Part shown: piece by piece, positions 42,629 through 49,745 of the stretch
Position numbering within the stretch: position 1 is the stretch's first letter
Layout of the letters: each line of letters opens with the position of its first letter
Notes under the pieces: model-generated
What the model saw: only the letters and a program-made list of their open reading frames with translations
What the model was told of the DNA's origin: nothing
The model's database searches: none
Assembly: GCF_000717875.1 (NCBI RefSeq)
Contig: NZ_JOCT01000004.1
Coordinates: 62,001-126,000, forward strand
Reading direction: 5' to 3'
Source: Streptomyces sp. NRRL S-455
GTDB taxonomy: Bacteria > Actinomycetota > Actinomycetes > Streptomycetales > Streptomycetaceae
Length of the DNA: 64,000 bases
Program-made: the position numbers and the translations under genes

Positions 42629-44101
42629 ATGTCGCGTTTTCTACGGTGGACCGCTCTGGCGGCCGCCTCGGCACTCCTGGCCGCGGGGTGCAGCAGCGGT
42701 TCGCCCGACGACGACAAGAGCAACGGGCTCTCCTGGGGCCGCTGCGAGGCCACCTCCGACGCCCCCGCGCCGGGCAGCGACTGGCAGTGCGCGACGCTGA
42801 GGGTGCCGCTGGACTGGTCCGAACCGGACGGCGAGACGATCGGGCTGGCGCTGATCCGCGCCAAAGCCCGCGGCGACGACCGCCTCGGCTCGCTCCTGTT
42901 CAACTTCGGCGGCCCCGGCGCCTCGGGCGTGTCCATGATGCCGTCCCATGCCCCGACGGTCTCCAAGCTCCGTGAGCGGTACGACCTGGTGAGCTGGGAC
43001 CCGCGCGGGGTGGGTGCCAGCGAAGGAGTGCGCTGCCGCGGCGACAAGGAGATCCAGGCGGCCGAGTCGGTGGACGTCACCCCCGACACACAGGCCGAGG
43101 AGAAGGCGTACTTCGAGGACGCCGCCGACTTCGGCGAGGGCTGCCGGAAGGACGCCGGAAAGCTGATGGCGCACGTCTCGACCGCGGACTCGGCGCGGGA
43201 CATGGACCGCATCCGGCAGGTCCTCGGCGACGACAAGATGCACTACTTCGGCATCTCCTACGGCACGGAGCTGGGCGGCACCTACGCCCACCTGTTCCCC
43301 AAGCGTGTGGGGCGGATGACGCTCGACGCGGTCGTCGACCCCGGCGCCGACACCGTGGGCCATGCCCAGCACCAGGCCAGGGGCTTCCAGCGCGCGCTCG
43401 ACGGCTACCTCGAATCCACCGGCCAGGACCCTCAGGAGGGCACGAGGAAGATCGCGGACCTGCTGCGCCGTATCGACTCCCGGCCTCTGCCGACGGGCGC
43501 GCCCGGGCGGAAGCTGACCCAGACCCTCGCGGTCACCGGCATCATCCTCCCGCTGTACAGCAAGGACAGCTGGCCGACGCTGACCAGCGCCCTCGACGCG
43601 GCCGAGCGGGGGGACGGCTCGGAGCTGCTGACCCTCGCCGACGGCTACAACGAACGCAGCCCGTCGGGGCAGTACGGCACGACGACCCATGCCCAACGGG
43701 TCATATCGTGCCTGGACGACAGGCAGCGGCCGACGGCGGCCGAGACGAAGAAGCTGCTGCCGGAGTTCGAGAGGATCTCCCCGGTCTTCGGGACGTACCT
43801 CGGCTGGGACACGGCCGGCTGGTGCCACGACTGGCCGGTGCCCGGACAGCACGACACCCCGGAGGTGAGCGCCCCCGGCGCGGCGCCGGTCCTGGTGGTC
43901 GGCAACACCGGCGACCCGGCGACCCCGTACGAGGGCGCGCGGAGGATGGCCGACGAGCTGGGCAAGGGCGTGGGTGTGATGCTCACCTGGCGGGGCCAGG
44001 GGCATGGCGCCTACGGCAGTGGAAGCGACTGTGTCGACTCCACCGTGGACGCGTACCTGCTGGACGGCTCGGTACCGAAGGACGGCAAGGTCTGCTCATG
44101 A
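42629..44101 (+). CDS. Secreted TAP-type alpha/beta hydrolase, lipoprotein 2
   Basis: 490-residue paralogue of the preceding gene, alike from FNFGGPGASG through GISYGTE to VVGNTGDPATPYEGAR and GQGHGAYG. Signal peptide with lipobox LLAAGC near residue 23. ATG 42629 has GAAGGGGGG upstream and is preferred over ATG 42608. The pair arose by tandem duplication; the 138-base gap could hold an own promoter. A hairpin follows. Confidence 0.87.
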   Translation: MSRFLRWTALAAASALLAAGCSSGSPDDDKSNGLSWGRCEATSDAPAPGSDWQCATLRVPLDWSEPDGETIGLALIRAKARGDDRLGSLLFNFGGPGASGVSMMPSHAPTVSKLRERYDLVSWDPRGVGASEGVRCRGDKEIQAAESVDVTPDTQAEEKAYFEDAADFGEGCRKDAGKLMAHVSTADSARDMDRIRQVLGDDKMHYFGISYGTELGGTYAHLFPKRVGRMTLDAVVDPGADTVGHAQHQARGFQRALDGYLESTGQDPQEGTRKIADLLRRIDSRPLPTGAPGRKLTQTLAVTGIILPLYSKDSWPTLTSALDAAERGDGSELLTLADGYNERSPSGQYGTTTHAQRVISCLDDRQRPTAAETKKLLPEFERISPVFGTYLGWDTAGWCHDWPVPGQHDTPEVSAPGAAPVLVVGNTGDPATPYEGARRMADELGKGVGVMLTWRGQGHGAYGSGSDCVDSTVDAYLLDGSVPKDGKVCS

Positions 44102-44104
44102 CGA

Positions 44105-44146
44105 CGGCGGGGGCTCGGACACCCGCGGTGCCCGAAGCCCCCGCCG
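44105..44146 (+). terminator. Hairpin terminator after the second TAP-type hydrolase
   Basis: CGGCGGGGGCT / AGCCCCCGCCG stem, extended by CGG/CCG with one bulged base. Confidence 0.65.
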
Positions 44147-44171
44147 CTCGGAGAGGGGAGCCGGATGCGGC

Positions 44172-44184
44172 TCAGTAGACCGGC
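44172..44184 (+). repeat. Distal direct repeat (att-like) of the decayed element
   Basis: TCAGTAGACCGGC, identical to the last bases of moeZ at 45261-45273 and followed by a further imperfect match (GTC, then GG). It lies 44 bases from the 3' end of the integrase remnant, where an attachment site is expected. Confidence 0.65.
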
Positions 44185-44227
44185 AAGTCAGGCGACACCT
44201 GGCCCCACCTGCAGGTTTCCTCCACCC

Positions 44228-44533
44228 TCACTCCCCCTGGGCCGTCGTGGGGCCGTCATCCGTGTCCGGGCCGTCGGCGAAGGCACGGTTCACTGCCTCT
44301 CGGGTCCGCTTCTCACTGCTGGGCATCAGGTGCGTGTACGTGCGCAGCGTGAAGCCTGGATCGTGATGGCCCAGGTACTCCGAGAGAGCCTTGACGCTCT
44401 CCCCTGCGTCCAGCAGGACGGACGCGTAGAAGTGCCTCTGCAGGCGGATGCGCTGCTCGGTGCCCACGAACGTGCCCGGGTCCATGGTCAGCGACGCAAG
44501 CCACCGTTCCGCATGCTGGCGAACCGTCGTGCT
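44228..44533 (-). pseudogene. Tyrosine recombinase (integrase) remnant with internal deletion
   Basis: A 101-codon stretch that joins two distant parts of an integrase: an N-terminal SAM-like core-binding segment (TVRQHAERWLASL, then RIRLQRH) runs straight into the C-terminal catalytic end (HFYASVLLDAG, EYLGHHDPGFTLRTYTH). The final tyrosine and GHHD box are intact, but the catalytic domain between is missing, apparently deleted at a shared RH. Upstream a TAA at 44536-44534 blocks the frame, and VDLPVKAR in the neighbouring frame suggests an additional frameshift. Not functional. Confidence 0.75.
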
Positions 44534-44796
44534 TTAACGGGAAGGTCCACAGACTGCCCGACTCGCCGGAAGCTTAAGGGGCCATGATCACTCGCCCCAT
44601 GGCAGCTCCAGCCCAAAGCCGTTCCACCGACCTCGTGGATGTCTGTGCGTGGCCGCGTCGCCTCTCCTTTGGCATCACGCGGAGCGTAGTAATTGTTGCG
44701 GACGGTGATCAACGGAGGTGAACTGAGCTGGATGCACCGGATCCCAGCGAGCGCGGACGGAACCGCGCAGGTCGCGGTGCGCGAGGAGAGCGTGCG

Positions 44797-45084
44797 ATGC
44801 GGATGATGATGAAGGCCCGCATGGACACCCAGATGTCGAATCAGGTGACGAAGGGCGGAGCGATGCCCGACTCCGTGAAGTCAGCCATCGATCGACTGAA
44901 GCCGGAGGCCGCCTACTTCACTCCTGAGGGCGGGCGTTCCATGATTCTCGTATTCGACATGCAGGACAGCTCAGAGTTGCCCTCCATCGCCGACCCGTTC
45001 TTCCAGGAGATGGGCGCGGAAGTCACATTTGAGCCGGTCATGAACCTCGACGAATTGCAGAGGGGCCTCGCTGCCCTGAAGTAG
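44797..45084 (+). CDS. Small conserved protein within the decayed element
   Basis: 95-residue soluble protein, probably a dimeric alpha-beta fold: central MILVFDMQDSSELPSIADPFF and a C-terminal helix with LDELQRGLAALK. GAGGAG lies 8 bases before the ATG. No function recognised. It is intact while the integrase is not, so it may be retained cargo. The 263 bases between it and the integrase remnant show nothing recognisable. Confidence 0.65.
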   Translation: MRMMMKARMDTQMSNQVTKGGAMPDSVKSAIDRLKPEAAYFTPEGGRSMILVFDMQDSSELPSIADPFFQEMGAEVTFEPVMNLDELQRGLAALK

Positions 45085-45188
45085 CTTCGCGACGAAGAGG
45101 CCGTCTCTTCCAGACTGGCGACGGCCGGGCGCAGAGTCTGGGCCGTCTCTGGGCCGTCCAAGGTCACCCGACGCCAACCGACAACGAC

Positions 45189-45230
45189 AGAAGCCCACGG
45201 CATCTGAGCTGGTCAGAGCCGTGGGCTTCT
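45189..45230 (+). terminator. Hairpin terminator inside the decayed element
   Basis: 13-bp perfect stem AGAAGCCCACGGC / GCCGTGGGCTTCT, loop of 16, T-containing tail; between the small ORF and the convergent moeZ. Confidence 0.7.
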
Positions 45231-45260
45231 TCTGTCCCACTGGTCAGCGGAAGGGCTGTT

Positions 45261-45273
45261 TCAGTAGACCGGC
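45261..45273 (+). repeat. Proximal direct repeat (moeZ 3' end)
   Basis: TCAGTAGACCGGC covers the last codons and stop of moeZ (complement). Second copy at 44172-44184. Confidence 0.65.
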
Positions 45274-46439
45274 TTGTCCGGCTCGATCTGGTTGACCCAG
45301 CCGATCACGCCGCCGCCGACGTGGACCGCGTCCGAGAAGCCCGCGGACTTCAGGACCGCGAGGACTTCCGCACTGCGGACACCCGTCTTGCAGTGCAGGA
45401 CGATCTTCTTGTCCTGCGGGAGGCTCTCCAGGGCGGTGCCCATGAGGAACTCGTTCTTCGGGATCAGGCGGGCGCCCGGGATGGAGACGATCTCGTACTC
45501 GTTCGGCTCGCGGACGTCGATGATGTCGATGCTCTCGCCGTCGTCGATCCACTCCTTGAGCTGCTTGGGAGTGATCGTGGAGTCGGCGGCCGCCGCCTGG
45601 GCCTCCTCGGAGACGACGCCGCAGAAGGCCTCGTAGTCGATGAGCTCGGTGACGGTCGGGTTCTCGCCGCAGACCGCGCAGTCCGGGTCCTTGCGGACCT
45701 TGACCTGGCGGTACTGCATCTCCAGGGCGTCGTAGATCATCAGTCGGCCGACCAGCGGCTCACCGATGCCGGCGAGCAGCTTGATGGCCTCGTTGACCTG
45801 GATGGAGCCGATGGACGCGCACAGCACGCCCAGCACGCCGCCCTCGGCGCAGGAGGGGACCATGCCGGGGGGCGGGGGCTCCGGGTACAGGCAGCGGTAG
45901 CAGGGGCCGTGCTCGGACCAGAAGACGGAGGCCTGGCCGTCGAAGCGGTAGATCGAACCCCATACGTACGGCTTGTTCAGCAGCACGCAGGCGTCGTTGA
46001 CCAGGTAGCGGGTCGCGAAGTTGTCCGTGCCGTCGACGATCAGGTCGTACTGGCTGAAGATGTCCATCACGTTGTCGGCCTCGAGCCGCTCCTCGTGAAG
46101 GATCACGTTCACGTACGGGTTGATGCCCTTGACGCTGTCGCGGGCGGACTCGGCCTTGGGGCGGCCGATGTCGGACTGGCTGTGGATGATCTGGCGCTGC
46201 AGGTTCGACTCGTCGACCTCGTCGAACTCCACGATGCCGAGGGTGCCGACGCCCGCGGCGGCCAAGTACATCAGCGCCGGCGAGCCCAGGCCGCCGGCGC
46301 CCACACACAGCACCTTGGCGTTCTTCAGCCGCTTCTGCCCGTCCATCCCCACGTCGGGAATGATCAGGTGGCGGGAGTACCTGCGGACCTCGTCTACGGT
46401 GAGCTCGGCGGCCGGCTCGACCAGGGGTGGCAGCGACAC
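45261..46439 (-). CDS. moeZ: Adenylyltransferase/sulfurtransferase MoeZ
   Basis: 392-residue two-domain enzyme: an E1-like adenylating domain (CVGAGGLGSPAL nucleotide loop, RQIIHSQSD, zinc cysteines CYRC and CAVC) and a C-terminal rhodanese domain with active cysteine in LHCKTGVRS. It adenylates the C-terminus of small sulfur carriers (MoaD, CysO, ThiS types) and thiolates it; in Streptomyces one MoeZ serves several sulfur-containing pathways. GTG with GGAG 5 bases upstream. Its last 13 bases form one repeat of the decayed element. Confidence 0.94.
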   Translation of the reverse strand: MSLPPLVEPAAELTVDEVRRYSRHLIIPDVGMDGQKRLKNAKVLCVGAGGLGSPALMYLAAAGVGTLGIVEFDEVDESNLQRQIIHSQSDIGRPKAESARDSVKGINPYVNVILHEERLEADNVMDIFSQYDLIVDGTDNFATRYLVNDACVLLNKPYVWGSIYRFDGQASVFWSEHGPCYRCLYPEPPPPGMVPSCAEGGVLGVLCASIGSIQVNEAIKLLAGIGEPLVGRLMIYDALEMQYRQVKVRKDPDCAVCGENPTVTELIDYEAFCGVVSEEAQAAAADSTITPKQLKEWIDDGESIDIIDVREPNEYEIVSIPGARLIPKNEFLMGTALESLPQDKKIVLHCKTGVRSAEVLAVLKSAGFSDAVHVGGGVIGWVNQIEPDKPVY

Positions 46440-46502
46440 GGGGACTCCGTTGGTCGGTCAATCACTACGGTTGTTCTCCCCGTAACACTGCCATGTGCTT
46501 TT

Positions 46503-47252
46503 TCATTCCGAGACACCCGTTCCGATCCGCGAGACGATTTCGTCCCAGTAGCCGGGCATGGTCTCCCAGGGGTCGGCGCGGCCACCGCAGTCCGTGCGGT
46601 CGGTGAGGTAGATCGTCGCCGCGCCCTGCCGGCGGGCGATGCCCAGCGCCTCGCCCAGGTGCGCACGGGGCACGCTGTGGACGAAGTGGCAGAAGCGCTC
46701 GGGCGGATGGTCGGCGGTCCACTCGGCCACCTGCGACCAGCGGTAGTCGTTCCACGGGCCGGCGAAGGTGACCAGCTGGTCGGCGAGCTCGACGTACCCG
46801 GGGTGCGGGTGGATGCCGTGGCCGAGGACGATGTGGGCGGCGTCCCGGATCACGCGGAGCGTGGCGACCGTGCGGCGCGCTTCGGGCAGCCCGGCGTGGT
46901 CCGCCGGGCAGCGGTCCAGGAGAAAGCCGTCGGCCTGGTACCAGTCGACGAAGCGGTGGGCGTCGGAGATCAGCTCCCCGAAGTTCCGGGTGCCGTACCG
47001 GGTGTCGAGGTGGCCGAGGACGCGGACACCCGCGTTGCGCAGGCGACCGGCCGCCTCCAGGCACTGAGGGTCGGGCCGGGCACCGGGGCCGTCGGCCACG
47101 TTGAGGACCACCCAGTGCAGCGGGGTGCCGGGGCGGGTGAGCTCGCCCCACTCGGTGGGGGCGAGGAGGGGATGGGCATAACCGGGGACGCCGACGCCGG
47201 GACGGAGTTCCGTGCCGGAGGTGCGTGGTCGTCTGCTGGTCAGATGCGGCAT
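46503..47252 (-). CDS. Spherulin-4-like TIM-barrel protein
   Basis: 249-residue protein with the sequence pattern of spherulation-specific family 4 / GH-like TIM barrels: WVVLNVADGPG, VLGHLDTRYGTR, DWYQADGFLLDRCP and a late FCHFVHSVP. Related barrels act on amino-sugar polymers, but the catalytic residues cannot be assigned with certainty here. No signal peptide. Overlaps the epimerase gene by 13 bases, so the two are co-translated. Confidence 0.7.
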   Translation of the reverse strand: MPHLTSRRPRTSGTELRPGVGVPGYAHPLLAPTEWGELTRPGTPLHWVVLNVADGPGARPDPQCLEAAGRLRNAGVRVLGHLDTRYGTRNFGELISDAHRFVDWYQADGFLLDRCPADHAGLPEARRTVATLRVIRDAAHIVLGHGIHPHPGYVELADQLVTFAGPWNDYRWSQVAEWTADHPPERFCHFVHSVPRAHLGEALGIARRQGAATIYLTDRTDCGGRADPWETMPGYWDEIVSRIGTGVSE

Positions 47253-48199
47253 GCCGCCTCCATCCAGATGTCGGCCAGGGACTCCTCGAGGCCGATCCGG
47301 GGGCGCCAGCCGAGCCGGTCCCGGGCGGTGCGCACGTCGGCCTGCTGCCAGCTGCCGCAGCCGTCCGGGTACGGGTACGCGACCGGCAGCGTGTGGTCGG
47401 GGTCGGGGCGGGGGTGGCCGATGGCCGGACGCAGGACGCCGGGAGGGCCGTCGAGTTCGTGGAGGGCGCCGCCGTACCCGGCGACACGGGCGAGGACGGC
47501 GGCGGCGTCGCGCAGGCGCACGGCGCGGCCGGAGCCGATGTTGATGACGCCCTGCGCGGCGGAGAGCGAGGCGGCGTGGACGGCGCGAGCCACGTCCCGG
47601 ACGTCGACGAAGTCGCGCTGGGCGCCGAGGCCGCCGAGTTTCAGCTCGCCGTCACCGGACTGCATGGCACGGCGCATGGCCTCGGCGAGGCGGCCCAGCG
47701 GGGAGCCGGCGGGGGTGCCGGGTCCGGCCGGTGAGAAGACACGCAGGACCACGGCGTCCAGACCGGATCCGAGGACCAGTTCGGTGGCGGCGAGTTTGCT
47801 GACGCCGTACGGCCCGCCGGGACGGGGCACGGCGTCCTCGGCCGTGGAGGACCCGGGCTGGCTGGGGCCGTACTCCGCGCTGCATCCGATCTGCACCAGA
47901 CGGGCACCGCAGCCGCTGCGGCGCAGGGCCTCGCAGACGGTGGCCACGGCGACGGTGTTGTGGCGGGTGAGCTCACGGGCACCGCCGCGGGTGGCGCCGG
48001 CGCAGTTGACGACGACGCCCGGGTGGACCGCGTCGAGGAAGCGGGTGAGGGCTCCGGGGCTGCCGGACGCGAGGTCGAAGCGAACGTCGGCGTCGTCGCC
48101 GCGGCCGAGGGCGGTGAGCTGTACGGCCGGGTCGGCGAGCAGGCGGTCGGCGACGTAGCGCCCGATGTAACCGTTGGCTCCGATCAGCAGAACTCTCAT
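47240..48199 (-). CDS. NAD-dependent nucleotide-sugar epimerase/dehydratase
   Basis: 319-residue extended SDR: GANGYIGRYV nucleotide motif at the very N-terminus, active-site CSAEYG and the YGVSK signature (Y and K conserved), and C-terminal GWRPRIGLEESLADIW typical of sugar-nucleotide epimerases. Probably interconverts an activated sugar. First residues MRVLLIGANG; GGAG 8-9 bases before ATG. Between a glycosyltransferase/membrane pair and the spherulin-like gene. Confidence 0.85.
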   Translation of the reverse strand: MRVLLIGANGYIGRYVADRLLADPAVQLTALGRGDDADVRFDLASGSPGALTRFLDAVHPGVVVNCAGATRGGARELTRHNTVAVATVCEALRRSGCGARLVQIGCSAEYGPSQPGSSTAEDAVPRPGGPYGVSKLAATELVLGSGLDAVVLRVFSPAGPGTPAGSPLGRLAEAMRRAMQSGDGELKLGGLGAQRDFVDVRDVARAVHAASLSAAQGVINIGSGRAVRLRDAAAVLARVAGYGGALHELDGPPGVLRPAIGHPRPDPDHTLPVAYPYPDGCGSWQQADVRTARDRLGWRPRIGLEESLADIWMEAACRI

Positions 48200-48314
48200 C
48201 GCGCCGCTCCAGGAGTGGCCGGGGTTGCTGGACGGGTGGTCATGTCGCTCCTCCTTGGGGCGGGGTTGGCGGGGCGGGATGGGCGGCGGCGCGGGTGCCT
48301 CCGGCGCGACGGCG

Positions 48315-49745
48315 TCACCGTGTGTGCTCCTGTGGTGCGTGGGCCGAGGCTCTGGTCAGCTTGCGGATCGCGTGGACCAGGAGGGCCAGGGCCGCAGCTC
48401 CGCAGGCGAGGGAGGGGACGCTGTCGGCGCCCCAGGTGGTGACGAGCGTTTCGACGGGGGTGGCCAGGAAGCCGCAGCCGGGGAGGCGGGAGGTGAAGAC
48501 CGTGGCGAGGGCGGCGGCCTGGACGGTGACCGTCGCGGTGAGGACCACGGCGGGTGCGTAGGTGAAGCCGTGGGTGGTGAGGAGGCGGGCCAGGAAGAGG
48601 AGGGCGCCGAGGGTGAGGACCTCCGCAAGAGCCGCGGGTTCGCCCAGGGCTTTGCTGCAGAGGATGAGCAGGACCGCCAGAGCGCCCAGGAACAGAACGA
48701 CGGCGCCGAGCAGCAGCGGTCGTACGGCCGCGGCGAAGTCCTCCAGGCCTCGGCTCACCCCCAGCTTGCGGCGGGCGCGGGCGGTGAAGAGGTGGGCGAT
48801 CCAGGCCGCGGGCGCGCAGGCCAGGGTGAGGGCCAGGACGGGGGCGGCAGTGAGCGGCCAGGGGCCGTCGGCCATGCCGTCGGGCAGGCCGTCGGGGCCT
48901 CCGGCGACGGAGCTGACGAGCAAGCCGTCACCCAGGAGGGAGTAGGCGACGAGCCAGCAGGTCCACAGGGTGGTCCGGCGGGGGGTGGTGCGGTCGGTCG
49001 GGCCGAGGGGGCCTCGGCGCACGGCGGCGCGGAGGGCCAGGGCAACGGCGAGCACGCCGGCTGCCGCCGCGATCTGGCGTGACCGGCCCTGGGTGAGGTG
49101 CAGGGCCGTCACGGCGGCGGCGCACAGCGTGCCGGGCAGCAGCGTCAGGAGGGCCCACTCGACGCGGGCCCGTGGAGCGGTGGGTGTGGCGGGCGGAGGG
49201 GCGTCCTCCCCCCGGGACACCCGCGCGTACATCTCCTCCGCCAGGGAGAAGACGTCCCGGTGCCGGAAGCGGGCGGCGGTCCGGTCGGTGATGCCGTGCG
49301 CCTCCAGACCCGCCGCGATCTCGAGCGGGTCCACCGCGCGCTCGCACAGCTCGCGGTGACGGTGGATCAGCGCCTTGACCGGATCGGCGGCACCTCGCCG
49401 CGGAGGGGAGGGCTTGCGGTCGGTGGCGGTCACCACGGCGCACGACTCGCCGTCCGTGGCAGTCACGGGGGCGCGCGACTCGCCATCCGCCGCGGTCACC
49501 ACGGCACGCGACTCGCCGTCCGTGGCAGTCACCACGGCATGCGACTTACGGCCCGTTGCGGTCACCGCAGCACCCGGCTGGCGGTGGGCGGGCGTCACCG
49601 CAGCGCCCGGCTCGCGGTCGACAGCCGTCTCCGAGGCAGGAGGGGCCCCGGCTGCCCCGGGGCCAGGCTCCTGTTCCGAGCGTGTTCCCCGCATCCCCGG
49701 GCGGGCCGGGGTTCCGGGACGGTCCAGTTCACCCGAGTCGTTCAT
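48315..49745 (-). CDS. Multi-span membrane protein with N-terminal 11-residue repeats
   Basis: 476-residue protein. Residues 48-113 are six tandem 11-residue repeats of the type AVVTATDGESR. Residues 120-180 form a soluble domain (ERAVDPLEIAAGLEAHGI and RFRHRDVFSLAEEMYARV). The rest carries about eight membrane helices. No transport family is recognised. The ATG overlaps the glycosyltransferase stop by 4 bases (ATGA), so the two are translationally coupled and probably act together at the membrane. Confidence 0.75.
   Translation of the reverse strand: MNDSGELDRPGTPARPGMRGTRSEQEPGPGAAGAPPASETAVDREPGAAVTPAHRQPGAAVTATGRKSHAVVTATDGESRAVVTAADGESRAPVTATDGESCAVVTATDRKPSPPRRGAADPVKALIHRHRELCERAVDPLEIAAGLEAHGITDRTAARFRHRDVFSLAEEMYARVSRGEDAPPPATPTAPRARVEWALLTLLPGTLCAAAVTALHLTQGRSRQIAAAAGVLAVALALRAAVRRGPLGPTDRTTPRRTTLWTCWLVAYSLLGDGLLVSSVAGGPDGLPDGMADGPWPLTAAPVLALTLACAPAAWIAHLFTARARRKLGVSRGLEDFAAAVRPLLLGAVVLFLGALAVLLILCSKALGEPAALAEVLTLGALLFLARLLTTHGFTYAPAVVLTATVTVQAAALATVFTSRLPGCGFLATPVETLVTTWGADSVPSLACGAAALALLVHAIRKLTRASAHAPQEHTR
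49407..49604 (-). repeat. 33-bp tandem repeats (six copies)
   Basis: Six degenerate 33-bp units encode 11-residue repeats (AAVTPAHRQPG, AAVTATGRKSH, AVVTATDGESR, AVVTAADGESR, APVTATDGESC, AVVTATDRKPS). Units are in frame, so copy-number change would alter the protein length only. Confidence 0.8.

Larger units (their letters stand above)
44172..45273. mobile_element. Decayed integrative element at the 3' end of moeZ
   Basis: A 1.1-kb block bounded by a 13-bp direct repeat, one copy of which is the moeZ stop region. It holds an internally deleted tyrosine integrase next to the outer repeat and one small intact ORF. The pattern is what remains after an element integrated site-specifically at the end of moeZ and lost its interior. 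No transfer or replication genes survive. Confidence 0.6.

Noticed and set aside
44488..44712. 74-codon minus-strand ORF upstream of the integrase remnant
   Set aside because: No ribosome site or domain; only VDLPVKAR at its end seems to belong to the old integrase in another frame.
45321..48158. 945-codon plus-strand open frame over moeZ and the epimerase
   Set aside because: Covers three real minus-strand genes; no ribosome site or domain.
49407..49604. CRISPR array
   Set aside because: 33-bp units are adjacent, degenerate and in frame, with no spacers and no cas genes; they are protein repeats.
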